A stretch of DNA of 64,000 nucleotides from DATGLG01 sp035294245 (GTDB taxonomy: Bacteria > Pseudomonadota > Alphaproteobacteria > JACZXZ01). The first letter of the stretch is position 1. Each line of letters starts with the position of its first letter. Position numbers and translations under genes: made by a program. Shown here in pieces: positions 1 to 8,142 of the stretch. The stretch spans positions 62,001 to 126,000 of the forward strand of contig DATGLG010000040.1 of the NCBI GenBank assembly GCA_035294245.1, given 5' to 3'. Under the pieces are notes generated by a model, which did no database searches, was not told the origin of the DNA, and worked only from the letters and a program-made list of their open reading frames with translations.

Positions 1-180
1 GCCGAGAGCTATGGCGTGACCGGCGCGCGCGCGGAGAGCCCCGAGGCGCTGCGCCGCGAGATCCGCGCCGGGCTGGCGCGCCGCGGCCCCACCCTCATCG
101 AGGTGCCCGTCGGCGAGATGCCCGGGCCGTGGAAGCTCATCTACATGCCCCGCGTGCGCGGCGGCGCCAAGCCAAGCTGA
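1..180 (+). CDS. Thiamine-diphosphate-dependent enzyme, C-terminal fragment
   Basis: Only the last 59 codons lie in the window; the frame is open from base 1 and ends in TGA at 178-180. The peptide has the closing pattern of acetolactate synthase/benzoylformate decarboxylase-type proteins: a tyrosine-glycine segment (ESYGVTGAR), a helix with a block such as PEALRREIRAGLA, then PTLIEVPVGEMP. That is how the C-terminal pyrophosphate-binding domain usually ends, with the incoming chain entering the TPP-binding fold. The substrate cannot be told from this piece. It ends 26 bp before the stop of the convergent lactate permease gene. Confidence 0.7.
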   Translation, partial: AESYGVTGARAESPEALRREIRAGLARRGPTLIEVPVGEMPGPWKLIYMPRVRGGAKPS

Positions 181-205
181 GGCGCCGCCCCACGCAGGGA
201 CGCGC

Positions 206-1858
206 TTAGCCGCCGGCCGCGAGGTTCATCACGCTCGGCGCGAAGAGGTAGAAGAGCACGCCGACGATGATGAGGTAGCCGAGGAGGATGAAGGTCCAGC
301 CCATATTGTGGCGGATCACCTCACCCTCGTTGCGCACGAAGCGGCTCGTCGAGACGCCGACGCTCGCGGTCTGCGGCGCCACCGGCTTGCCGACCTCGGC
401 CCCCACCGAGTTGAGCGCGGGCAGCAGCAGCAGCGGGAAGCCGAGAAGCCGGCCGACCGAGGCCTGGAAGGCGCCGAACATGGCATTGGTCGAGGTGTTG
501 CTTCCCGAGAGCGCCACCCCGATCCAGCCGAGGATCGGCGCCACGATGATGAACCAGCCGCCGATCTTCGAGAAGCCGGTGGCGAGGGAGGCCGCCATGC
601 CCGAATAGTTGAAGACGAAGGCGAGGCCGAAGATGAAGACGCCGACGAGGCAGGCGCCCCACATCTGCTGCCAGGTCTTTCCCACGATTTCCCGAAGCTG
701 CGCCCCCGTGAGCCGCAGCATGAGCGCGATCACGATCCAGGACACGGCGATGGCCGTGCCGCCGACCGCGGGCGCCCAGTTGAACGCCGCCGCCACAGTC
801 TTGCCCTGCTCGATCGAGGAGCCGGCGGCCACCGAGAGCTTGAGCGGCGCGTATTTGGGCAGATCCGACCACGGCCCCGTCCACAATACCACGATCACGA
901 TCAGCACGATGAAGGGCAGCCAGGCCTGGAACACCTCGCCGGCGCCGAGCCCGTGACCGCCGCTGTTCGCCTTCGCCTGCCCGGCCGCCGCTATGGGCTT
1001 GCCGCCATAGCCGAGCACCGTCTTGGGCTGCCAGAACTTGAGCAGCACGAGGAGGGCGACGAAGCAGACGATGGCGCCGGTCACGTCGGGGAGATACGGG
1101 CCGAGATAGACGGCGACCGGGAACTGCCCGGCGATATAGCCGAGGGAGCCGACGATGGCGAGCGGCCAGCCTTCGCGAAAGCCCTCCTTGCCGCTCACGA
1201 GATAGATGAGCACCCATGGCGGCAGCAGCGCCAGCACCGCGACGATATGGCCGACGGCCCCCGAGAAGGGCAGCAGGAGCTGATTGGCGGGGACGTTCAG
1301 CATTCCTGCGGTCACCGCGGATAGGGCGATAATGGGGGCGCCGAGGGCGCCATAGGAGACCGGCGCGTTATTGGCGATCGCCGCCACGCGGATCGCGTCG
1401 AGATCGGGAATGCCGAGGGTGATGAGGATGGGGGCCACGAAGGCCCAGGGATAGCCGAAGCCGACCAGCCCCTCGAGGAGCGCGCCGAAGGCCCAGGCGA
1501 ACAGCATCGTCTGCACGCGCACGTCGGCCGTGCCCTGGGCGATCAGCCAGCGGCGGAATTTCTCGAACACCCCCGTGACGACGAGGGTGTTGAACAGCAT
1601 CACGCCCCAGACGGTGATCCAGTCGACGCTCCACACCCCTGTGAGGGAGCCGTAGACATAGGCGCGGATGCCGTCGCCGACCGGCATCTTCCACACCGCA
1701 GCACCGAGCACAAAGGTGACGAGCGAGCCGATCAGCACGGCAAGCCATGCCGAGAGGCGGAAAACGGCGAGAAGCACGAGCAGCAGGGCCACCGGGATCA
1801 GCGCCACGAGCCAAGTGAGCGCGAGATTCCCGGTCGGATCCAGGATCTGGTTGAACAT
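206..1858 (-). CDS. lctP: L-lactate permease family transporter
   Basis: This 550-aa integral membrane protein matches the full length of the LctP/LldP family, which takes up L-lactate, glycolate or related 2-hydroxy acids with protons. About 12-14 hydrophobic segments run through the whole protein. Family blocks include ALLEGLVGFGYPWAFVAPIL, with conserved small residues, near residue 130, and SGSNTSTNAMFGAFQ near residue 450, the most diagnostic LctP stretch. The start ATG (1856-1858) gives the usual hydrophobic N-terminus FNQILDPTGNLALTWLVAL. It is a single-gene unit with a 9-bp perfect stem-loop 20 bp upstream. Whether lactate is the true substrate cannot be told from sequence. Confidence 0.9.
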   Translation of the reverse strand: MFNQILDPTGNLALTWLVALIPVALLLVLLAVFRLSAWLAVLIGSLVTFVLGAAVWKMPVGDGIRAYVYGSLTGVWSVDWITVWGVMLFNTLVVTGVFEKFRRWLIAQGTADVRVQTMLFAWAFGALLEGLVGFGYPWAFVAPILITLGIPDLDAIRVAAIANNAPVSYGALGAPIIALSAVTAGMLNVPANQLLLPFSGAVGHIVAVLALLPPWVLIYLVSGKEGFREGWPLAIVGSLGYIAGQFPVAVYLGPYLPDVTGAIVCFVALLVLLKFWQPKTVLGYGGKPIAAAGQAKANSGGHGLGAGEVFQAWLPFIVLIVIVVLWTGPWSDLPKYAPLKLSVAAGSSIEQGKTVAAAFNWAPAVGGTAIAVSWIVIALMLRLTGAQLREIVGKTWQQMWGACLVGVFIFGLAFVFNYSGMAASLATGFSKIGGWFIIVAPILGWIGVALSGSNTSTNAMFGAFQASVGRLLGFPLLLLPALNSVGAEVGKPVAPQTASVGVSTSRFVRNEGEVIRHNMGWTFILLGYLIIVGVLFYLFAPSVMNLAAGG

Positions 1859-1878
1859 GCCTTCCCTCCCCTAGCGCG

Positions 1879-1910
1879 CACTGCCCCTCAGCATGCGGCG
1901 CGGGGCAGTG
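1879..1910 (-). promoter_or_regulatory. Stem-loop in the leader of lctP
   Basis: A perfect 9-bp inverted repeat has arms at 1879-1887 (CACTGCCCC) and 1902-1910 (GGGGCAGTG) with a 14-nt loop. It lies 20 bp upstream of the permease start. There is no T-run, so it is not an ordinary intrinsic terminator. It could be an operator for a dimeric regulator or an mRNA leader hairpin. Confidence 0.4.
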
Positions 1911-1986
1911 GAGTCGCCCACGTTGCGAGCGATACCATAGCATGGAAAGGAGAGGCTGCCCAGGAAAGGCGCCCGCACGGCACGCC

Positions 1987-2193
1987 TCAGGGCACCTGCT
2001 TCACGAAGCCCTGCTGCTCGTAAGCCGCAGCGCAGCGATCGGTGCCAAGCTCGAGCTTGGGGAGAGCGGCCACATCCTCCTCGGACCGGCACTCGGCGAG
2101 CTGGCCCGTGGTGGGATTGCGCAGCACCACGAAAGTGGGGCTGCACGCCGCGAGGCCGGCGGCAAGGACGGGTAGCCAGAGCAACGCGCGCAT
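1987..2193 (-). CDS. Small predicted lipoprotein
   Basis: A 68-aa protein with an N-terminal hydrophobic signal ending in a lipobox (LAAGLAAC, Cys at about residue 16), followed by a short polar domain with two further cysteines (AECRS, TDRCAA). It should be exported, lipidated and anchored in a membrane. The ATG at 2191-2193 is preferred over an upstream in-frame start because it places the signal at the N-terminus and is preceded by GAGGGATC. The mature part resembles small lipoproteins common in Rhizobiales, but no function is recognised. It stands alone between lctP and the decarboxylase gene. Confidence 0.75.
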   Translation of the reverse strand: MRALLWLPVLAAGLAACSPTFVVLRNPTTGQLAECRSEEDVAALPKLELGTDRCAAAYEQQGFVKQVP

Positions 2194-2400
2194 GATCCCT
2201 CGCAACAGCGCCAACGGACGGCGGCGGCGCGGCGCCGGCCGCTCGCCGGCATTAAGACGGCCGGGACGGGAGTCGTCAACGGAAGAGCCGCGCCGAGATC
2301 GCGCCGGAGGCCTGTCCGGGCTTTCCCGCACGGGACGACAGGTCTAGCCTTGAGGCCTGCTCACCACCTCAGGGGACCATCTCGCAAGGAGAAGCCTGCC

Positions 2401-3147
2401 ATGACGCGCGACGAGATTCTGCGGCTGCCGTCCATGCCCGCCTTGGGGCCGAGCTATCCCCATGGGCCCTATCGCTTCATTGATCGCGAGTACTGCATCA
2501 TCTCCTATGAAAGCGATCCCGCCGCCATCCGCGCCGCCTTGCCGGAGCCCCTCGAGCCCGATCCCGAGCCCGTGGTGAATTTCGAGTTCATCCGCATGCC
2601 GGACAGCTCGGGCTTCGGCGATTACACCGAATGCGGCGCGGTGGTGCCGTGCCGCTACCACGGCGAGGCGGTCAATTACTGCATCGCCATGTATCTCGAC
2701 GACGAGGCGCCGATTGCCGCCGGGCGCGAGATCTGGGGCTTTCCCAAGAAATACGCGAGCCCCAAGGTCGAGGTCGTCGCCGACACCCTCACCGGCAAGC
2801 TCGTCTATGCGGGCCAGCCGGTGGCGATCGGCACCATGGCCTACAAGCACGAGCGGCTCTCCCACGATCCCGATAAGGCGGCGAAGGCGCTCACCAAGAC
2901 CCAGGTCAATCTCAAGCTCATCCCCGGCGTCGACGGCAACATGGCGATCGCCCAGCTCGTCGCCTACAACCTCGAGGAGGTCGAGGTGAAAGGTGCCTGG
3001 ACCGGGCCCGCGCGCCTTCATCTCATTCCCCATGTCAACGCACCCGTGGCCGATCTCCCGGTGCGGCGCATCCGCGGCGGCTTCCATTACATCGCCGACC
3101 TCACGCTCCCCTATGGCCGGGTGCTTCACGACTATTTGAAGGCCTAA
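2401..3147 (+). CDS. adc: Acetoacetate decarboxylase family protein
   Basis: A 248-aa protein, the usual length for acetoacetate decarboxylase, which converts acetoacetate to acetone and CO2 through a Schiff base on lysine. The motif EIWGFPKKYASPK puts the paired lysines at residues 116-117, matching the catalytic and pKa-perturbing Lys pair of clostridial Adc. The conserved glutamate in YTECGAVVP is also present. The start at 2401 is chosen over an upstream TTG because AAGGAGAAG lies just before it. Family members also include enzymes acting on other beta-keto acids, so the substrate is inferred. It is monocistronic and followed by a GC-rich stem-loop. Confidence 0.9.
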   Translation: MTRDEILRLPSMPALGPSYPHGPYRFIDREYCIISYESDPAAIRAALPEPLEPDPEPVVNFEFIRMPDSSGFGDYTECGAVVPCRYHGEAVNYCIAMYLDDEAPIAAGREIWGFPKKYASPKVEVVADTLTGKLVYAGQPVAIGTMAYKHERLSHDPDKAAKALTKTQVNLKLIPGVDGNMAIAQLVAYNLEEVEVKGAWTGPARLHLIPHVNAPVADLPVRRIRGGFHYIADLTLPYGRVLHDYLKA

Positions 3148-3149
3148 GC

Positions 3150-3173
3150 GGCGGCGGCGTTCACGGCGCCGCC
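3150..3173 (+). terminator. GC-rich stem-loop after the decarboxylase gene
   Basis: Arms GGCGGCG (3150-3156) and CGCCGCC (3167-3173) enclose a 10-nt loop directly after the stop codon at 3147. Only a short, delayed T-rich stretch follows, so termination is likely but not certain. Confidence 0.35.
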
Positions 3174-3299
3174 ACGCAGTCGTGATTTTCGCGCGGGCGG
3201 CGGGCGGCGCTAGCATCTTTATCTGGCCGGAACGCCCGGCAGTCTCGCCGGCGCCGGTCATCAGCCTCAATACGGTCGATCCAGCACAGGAGGTTTCCG

Positions 3300-3572
3300 A
3301 TGAAGATGTCCCTGCTCGCGGCTTCCGCAGTGGCCGGCATCGTCGTCCTGCCCCTCGCCGCCACCGCCGCCGGCCCGGCGCCGAAGCCGAGCTTCCAAGC
3401 GGAGAAGTGCTATGGCGTGAATGCCAAGGGCATGAATGACTGCGCTGCAACCGGGAGTCATTCCTGCGGCGGCGAGTCGACCATGGCCAGGGACCCGCAA
3501 TCCTGGATTTACGTGCCCGTCGGGACGTGCCAGAAGATCGAGGGCGGCAGCCTCGAGCCCAAGAAGATGTGA
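3300..3572 (+). CDS. bufA: Bufferin-type RiPP metallophore precursor (DUF2282)
   Basis: A 90-aa precursor with a Sec signal peptide (hydrophobic residues 4-22, likely cleavage after ATAA). The short mature region carries four cysteines at 37, 48, 56 and 77 in the DUF2282 pattern EKCYG, NDCA, HSCGG and GTCQK. Members of this family are ribosomally made, modified on cysteines by the neighbouring MNIO enzyme (thiooxazole formation is reported for characterised bufferins), exported to the periplasm, and bind copper or other metals. AGGAGG at 3288-3293 is a near-perfect ribosome binding site. It is the first gene of a three-gene operon. The second half of the HSC[AG]G motif carries Gly where Ala is more common. 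The bound metal is inferred from the family. Confidence 0.9.
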   Translation: MKMSLLAASAVAGIVVLPLAATAAGPAPKPSFQAEKCYGVNAKGMNDCAATGSHSCGGESTMARDPQSWIYVPVGTCQKIEGGSLEPKKM

Positions 3573-3592
3573 GGCAAGCGGTCGAGCGCTGG

Positions 3593-4468
3593 ATGGGCGG
3601 ACGGGACGGCATATCCGGAAAGATCGGCATCGGCCTGCGCCGGCCCCATGTCGCCGAGATTCTGTCGACCCGCCCGGCCATCGGCTGGCTCGAGGTCCAT
3701 CCCGAGAACTATATGGCGCCCGAGTCCGCGCAAGGCGAAACGCCGGCGCTCACCCAGCTCCTCGCCCTCCGGCGCGATTATCCGGTGAGCCTGCATGGCG
3801 TCGGGCTCTCCCTCGGCAGCGCCGAGGGCATCGATCGCCGCCACCTCGCCCGGCTCGCCGCGCTCGCGGACCGCATCGAGCCCGTGCTGGTCTCGGAGCA
3901 TTTGGCCTGGAGCGTCAGCGAGGGGGTCTATCTCAACGATCTCCTGCCGCTCCCCTATACCGAGGAGGCCCTCGCCGCGGTCGCCCGCAATGTCACGATG
4001 ATGCAAGAGGCTCTCGGGCGCGCGGTTCTCGTCGAGAATCCCTCCGCCTATCTGCGCTTCCGGCACTCGACGATCCCCGAGCCCGAATTCCTCGCCGAGC
4101 TCGTGCGACGCACGGGCTGCCGGCTCCTCTGCGACGTGAACAACATCTTCGTGAGCTGCACGAATTTCGGTGAGGACGCCAGCGCCTATATTGCAGCGCT
4201 GCCACCGGATGCGATCGGCGAGATCCACCTCGCCGGGCATTTTCGCAGCGAGCGCCGCGGACGGCCGCTCCTCATCGACGATCACGGCTCGACCGTCGCT
4301 GCCGAGGTGTGGGCGCTCTATCGCCAGGCGCTGGCCCGCTTCGGCCCGGTGTCGAGCCTCGTCGAGTGGGACAAGCAAATCCCGCCGCTCCCTGTCCTGC
4401 TGGCCGAGGCGGCGGCGGCCGAGCGCATCGCCGCTTCCATGGTCCACGCCGATGCCCACGCTTGGTGA
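3593..4468 (+). CDS. bufB: MNIO family RiPP-modifying enzyme (DUF692)
   Basis: A 291-aa TIM-barrel protein of the multinuclear non-heme iron-dependent oxidase family. Visible metal-site and family residues are His68 (SLHG), Glu102-His103 (SEHLAW), Glu148-Asn149 (VENPS), Asp181 and Asn183-184 (CDVNNI), His212 and His216 (IHLAGH), Asp230-His231 (DDHGS) and EWD at 258-260. These proteins use iron and oxygen to oxidise cysteines of a partner peptide, here the upstream DUF2282 product. The ATG at 3593 gives the usual short lead to IGIGLR. A GTG at 3569 that overlaps the precursor stop (GTGA) is an alternative and would couple translation. The last 17 bp overlap the next gene. Confidence 0.92.
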   Translation: MGGRDGISGKIGIGLRRPHVAEILSTRPAIGWLEVHPENYMAPESAQGETPALTQLLALRRDYPVSLHGVGLSLGSAEGIDRRHLARLAALADRIEPVLVSEHLAWSVSEGVYLNDLLPLPYTEEALAAVARNVTMMQEALGRAVLVENPSAYLRFRHSTIPEPEFLAELVRRTGCRLLCDVNNIFVSCTNFGEDASAYIAALPPDAIGEIHLAGHFRSERRGRPLLIDDHGSTVAAEVWALYRQALARFGPVSSLVEWDKQIPPLPVLLAEAAAAERIAASMVHADAHAW

Positions 4469-5237
4469 GCTCCAGCGGGCGTTCCGCCGCGCCCTCCTCG
4501 AGGGCGACGAGGCCGCCGTCGCATCTACGCTCCGCGAGGATGGGCTTTCGCCGGGCGAGCGGCTCGCCGTCTATCGCAACAACGTCGTCGCCTCGCTCAC
4601 CGTCGTTCTCAAGGAAGCCTTTCCCGCGGTCTGCCGCCTCGTCGACGAGCGCTTCTTCGATTACGCCGCCCACGAATTCCTCCGCGCCCAACCGCCGACG
4701 GCGCCCTGCCTCGCCGAATACGGCAGCGCCTTCCCCGATTTCCTCGGCACCTTCCCGCCCTGCCGGCATCTCGTTTATCTCGCCGACGTGGCGCGGCTCG
4801 AGTGGCTGATGCACGTCGCGGCTTATGCCGGGGCGCCAACACCTCTGGCGTCGGCGAGCCTCCGCGCCGTCCCCCCGACCGAGGCGCCGCGCCTCGTCCT
4901 GCGCCTCCATCCCAGTTTCGGCTTCGTCGCGTCGCCGTGGCCGATCGGGCGCATCTGGCGGGCCAACAGTCCCGAATCACCGAGCGACGAGGCCGTCGAT
5001 CTCGATTCCGGCGGCGCCTTCATCGAGGTGAGCCGGCGCGACCGCGAGGTCGTCTTCCGCGACCTGCCGCCGCCGACCTTCACGTTTCGCGCCGCCCTCG
5101 CCGCCGGCCGCACGCTCGAAGCCGCCGCCGGCGCCGCCCTGGCCAAGGACGCCGGGTTCGATCTCACGCAAGGACTCGGCGACCTCTTCCGCGACGGCGC
5201 GGTCGTCGGCTTTACGATCGCGGACACGGCGTCATAG
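4452..5237 (+). CDS. bufC: DUF2063 MNIO partner protein
   Basis: A 261-aa protein with an N-terminal helical DUF2063 domain (about residues 5-95; core ERLAVYRNNVVASLTVVLKE, AFPAVCRLVDERFF and AAHEFLRAQPPTAP). Its C-terminal half resembles the peptide-binding RRE-like partners that deliver the precursor to the MNIO enzyme. The start at 4452 overlaps bufB by 17 bp, which implies translational coupling; the longer open frame upstream is non-coding in character. Gene order precursor, MNIO, DUF2063 is the standard bufferin layout. No DoxX gene (often the fourth member) follows; the next gene is an unrelated CoA transferase. Confidence 0.88.
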   Translation: MPTLGELQRAFRRALLEGDEAAVASTLREDGLSPGERLAVYRNNVVASLTVVLKEAFPAVCRLVDERFFDYAAHEFLRAQPPTAPCLAEYGSAFPDFLGTFPPCRHLVYLADVARLEWLMHVAAYAGAPTPLASASLRAVPPTEAPRLVLRLHPSFGFVASPWPIGRIWRANSPESPSDEAVDLDSGGAFIEVSRRDREVVFRDLPPPTFTFRAALAAGRTLEAAAGAALAKDAGFDLTQGLGDLFRDGAVVGFTIADTAS

Positions 5238-5248
5238 CGTCGCCGATC

Positions 5249-5269
5249 CCGCCTGCCCTTTACAGGCGG
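5249..5269 (+). terminator. Stem-loop after the bufferin operon
   Basis: A 7-bp inverted repeat, CCGCCTG (5249-5255) and CAGGCGG (5263-5269), with a 7-nt loop lies 12 bp after the bufC stop. There is no T-run. It probably ends or weakens the operon transcript. Confidence 0.35.
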
Positions 5270-5345
5270 CGCTCGACGGGCTTTCCTTGCCGAAGCGGCC
5301 GAAGCCGCCCACCGGCCGCTCCGCTTTCGAGGAGGCCCCTGTTCC

Positions 5346-6539
5346 ATGCCCGACGAGTCGCAGCCGCTTCCCCTCCATGGCATCAAGGTGCTCGATCTGA
5401 GCCGGGTGCGCGCCGGCCCGACGGCGGTACGCCAGCTCGCCGACTGGGGCGCCGACGTGCTGATGATCGAATCGCCGGCGGCGCTCAACAAGGGAGCCGG
5501 TATGGGCGGCCCGCGCCACGGGCCCGACTTCCAGAACCTCCACCGCAACAAGCGGAGCATGACCCTCAATCTCAAGCATCCGGAGGGCCTCGCGATCCTG
5601 CGCAAGCTCGTCGCGGACGCCGATGTGGTGGTCGAGAACTATCGTCCCGATGTGAAGTTCCGCCTGGGCGTGGATTACGAGAGCCTCGCCAGGATCAACC
5701 CGCGCCTCATCTATGCAAGCGTGTCCGGCTTCGGGCAGAGCGGTCCCTATCGCGACCGGCCGGGCTTCGACCAGATCGCCCAGGGCATGGGCGGCCTCAT
5801 GTCGATCACCGGCCTGCCCGGGCAGGGCCCCGTGCGCGTCGGCATCGCGGTGGCCGACAGCGCTGCGGGCATCTTCACGGCGATGGGCATTCTCCTCGCC
5901 ATCATCGAGCGCGAGCGCTCCGGCCGCGGGCAGTGGGTCCAGAGCTCGTTGCTCCAGGCCCAGATCGCCATGCTCGATTTCCAGGCGGCGCGCTGGCTCG
6001 TCGCCGGCGAGGTCCCCGGCCAGGCGGGCAACGACCATCCGACCAGCATCCCGACCGGCCTATTCCCGACCGCCGACGCGCCGATCAACATCGCCGCCGA
6101 TTCCCAGGAGATCTTCGAGCGCTTCTGCCGCGCCATCGATGCGCCCACGATGAGCGCCGATCCCCGTTTCGCCAATCGCGAGCAGCGCTCGAGGAACCGC
6201 GCCGCGCTCAACGCCGCCATCGCCGAGAAGCTGAAGGGGCGCGGCAGCCGGGAATGGGTCGAGATCCTCAACAAGGCCGGCGTGCCGAGCGGGCCCGTCT
6301 ATCGCATCGACGAGGTCTTCGCCGATCCCCAGGTCCAGCATCTCGGGATGGCCCGCCCCGTCCCCCATCCCAAGCTCGGCGAGATCAAGCTCGTGGCGCA
6401 ACCGATCGTGCTGAGCCGCACGCCGAGCCGCATGGAGACGGCGGCACCCGAGCGCGGCGAGCATACCGAGAGCGTGCTCGAGGCGCTCGGCTATGACGCG
6501 GCGCGCATCGCGGCGCTGCGGCGCGCGCAGGCGATTTGA
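5346..6539 (+). CDS. CaiB/BaiF (class III) CoA transferase
   Basis: This 397-aa cytosolic enzyme moves CoA between carboxylic acids through an aspartyl anhydride. The N-terminal GIKVLDLSRVRAGP and the HRNKRSMTLNLK block (about 66-77) are family hallmarks. The catalytic aspartate is Asp142 in RPGFDQIAQGMGG. Length agrees with formyl-CoA transferase-like members. It is followed after 12 bp by an enoyl-CoA hydratase-fold gene, a common pairing in degradation of odd carboxylic acids. The acid cannot be named. The start ATG is preceded by GGAGG four codons upstream. Confidence 0.9.
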   Translation: MPDESQPLPLHGIKVLDLSRVRAGPTAVRQLADWGADVLMIESPAALNKGAGMGGPRHGPDFQNLHRNKRSMTLNLKHPEGLAILRKLVADADVVVENYRPDVKFRLGVDYESLARINPRLIYASVSGFGQSGPYRDRPGFDQIAQGMGGLMSITGLPGQGPVRVGIAVADSAAGIFTAMGILLAIIERERSGRGQWVQSSLLQAQIAMLDFQAARWLVAGEVPGQAGNDHPTSIPTGLFPTADAPINIAADSQEIFERFCRAIDAPTMSADPRFANREQRSRNRAALNAAIAEKLKGRGSREWVEILNKAGVPSGPVYRIDEVFADPQVQHLGMARPVPHPKLGEIKLVAQPIVLSRTPSRMETAAPERGEHTESVLEALGYDAARIAALRRAQAI

Positions 6540-6551
6540 GTCGGCCCCGTC

Positions 6552-7361
6552 ATGTCTGAAACGGTGATCGACGCCGGAACCGATCGCATGATCGCCCGCA
6601 AGGCGGGTGCGATCGGCTGGCTGATCTTCAACAACCCGGCGCGACACAATGCGGTGTCGATGGCGATGTGGCAGGCGATCCCGCGCGCCGCCGCGGCCTT
6701 CGCGGCGGATCCCGAGATCCGCGTTGTCGTCGTCACCGGTGCCGGCGAGCGCGCCTTCGTCGCCGGCGCCGACATCTCCGAATTCGAGACCCTGCGGGCC
6801 ACACCCGCGCAGATCGCCGCCTATGATCGCCTCTCCGAGGACGCCTGTCGAACCCTTGAGGAGCTGAGCAAGCCGACCATCGCGATGATTCGCGGCTACT
6901 GCATCGGCGGCGGGCTCGATATCGCCTTGCGCTGCGACTTGCGCCTCGCCGCCGAGGATGCCCGCTTCGGCATCCCCGCCGCCCGTCTCGGCGTCGGCTA
7001 CACCTTTCCCGAGATTGCCCGCCTGGTCGCTCTTGTCGGCCCTGCCCTGGCCAAGGACATTCTCTTCTCCGGCCGGCAGCTCTCGGCGGCGGAAGCGCTT
7101 CGGGGCGGCCTTGTCAATGGCGTCGTGCCGGCAGCGAGCCTTGCCGGCACGGTCGCCGATTATGCGGCGACCATCGCCGCCAATGCGCCGCTGACGATCG
7201 CCGCTGCGAAGCGATGCGTGGCCGAGGCGGTCAAGGACGCCGGACAGCGCGACCTCGAGGCCTGCGACGCGCTGGTGAAAGCCTGCTTCGCCAGCGCCGA
7301 TTACGCCGAGGGGCGCCGTGCCTTCATGGAAAAGCGGCGCCCTCGCTTCCAAGGGCGATAA
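6552..7361 (+). CDS. Enoyl-CoA hydratase/isomerase family protein
   Basis: A 269-aa crotonase-fold protein likely co-transcribed with the CoA transferase. Both backbone elements of the oxyanion hole are visible (FVAGADI at 69-75; GYCIGGGLD at 115-123). The two glutamates that activate water in true enoyl-CoA hydratases are not conserved: the first is Asp123 (GGGLDIA), and the second, in the PE-ILLG region, is Ala144 (IPAARLG). It may therefore be an isomerase, a hydrolase or a decarboxylase-like member rather than a hydratase. The last 38 bp overlap the 3' end of the convergent znuB gene. Confidence 0.85.
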   Translation: MSETVIDAGTDRMIARKAGAIGWLIFNNPARHNAVSMAMWQAIPRAAAAFAADPEIRVVVVTGAGERAFVAGADISEFETLRATPAQIAAYDRLSEDACRTLEELSKPTIAMIRGYCIGGGLDIALRCDLRLAAEDARFGIPAARLGVGYTFPEIARLVALVGPALAKDILFSGRQLSAAEALRGGLVNGVVPAASLAGTVADYAATIAANAPLTIAAAKRCVAEAVKDAGQRDLEACDALVKACFASADYAEGRRAFMEKRRPRFQGR

Positions 7362-8142
7362 TCCGGCGGGCGGCGAGGCTCGCGAAATAGACGAGGCAAC
7401 TGAGCAGCACGATCCAGAAGCTCGTCGGCCAGTCCGTGACATAGGCGAGGGCGATGCCCGCCCAGGTCTCGACGAGGCCGAGAAGGGCTGAGAGCGCCAC
7501 CGCATGACCGAGGCGCGTCGTGAGCCCGAGCGCTGCCGCCGGCGGGCCGACCATGAGGGCGAAGACGAGAAGGACGCCCACCACCTGCGCCGCCTCGGCC
7601 ACGGCAATCGCCACGATGGCAAGAAACAAGGCGGAGACCAGGCGGAGCCGAACGCCCTTGGCCTCGGCGAGCTCCGGCTCCAAGGTCGCGAAGATCAAAG
7701 GCCGGGCGATCGCGGCGAGGGCGGCGAGGCTGACGATGGCGAGTGCGAGCAGAACCCGCAGCGTCGCGCCGCCCACGCCCAGCACATTGCCGAAGAGGAG
7801 CGCCGTCGCCTGGGACGCATAAGCCGTATAGAGATGGAGGAACAGGACGCCGCAGCCGAGGGCGAGAGAGAGGATGATGCCGACGGCGACGTCCCGGCCG
7901 CGGAGCTTCTCGCCGAGGAGGCCCATCGCCGCCGCCCCCAGCAGGCTGAAGGCGACGAGGCCCCAGAGCGGGCTCATCCCGACAAGTGCCGCCCCCGTGG
8001 CCCCCGCGAAGCCGACATGGGAGAGCGCGTGGCCGGCGAAACTGAGGTTGCGCAGCACGAGGAAGACGCCCACCGTCCCGGCGACGATGGCGACGATGGC
8101 GCCCGCGGCGAAGGCCGTGCGCATGAAATCGTAATCAAGCAT
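7324..8142 (-). CDS. znuB: Zinc ABC transporter permease
   Basis: A 272-aa membrane protein of the ABC-3 (ZnuB/MntB) family with about eight to nine transmembrane helices. Typical features are the block SFAGHALSHVGFAGAT near residue 35, which carries the paired histidines, and the central EAAQVVGVLLVFALMVGPPA. It forms the channel of the zinc importer with the ATPase and binding protein encoded upstream. The ATG at 8142 overlaps the ATPase stop by 8 bp; a longer frame to 8232 is a shadow. Its 3' end runs 38 bp into the opposite-strand crotonase gene. Confidence 0.92.
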   Translation of the reverse strand: MLDYDFMRTAFAAGAIVAIVAGTVGVFLVLRNLSFAGHALSHVGFAGATGAALVGMSPLWGLVAFSLLGAAAMGLLGEKLRGRDVAVGIILSLALGCGVLFLHLYTAYASQATALLFGNVLGVGGATLRVLLALAIVSLAALAAIARPLIFATLEPELAEAKGVRLRLVSALFLAIVAIAVAEAAQVVGVLLVFALMVGPPAAALGLTTRLGHAVALSALLGLVETWAGIALAYVTDWPTSFWIVLLSCLVYFASLAARRIIALGSEGAAFP

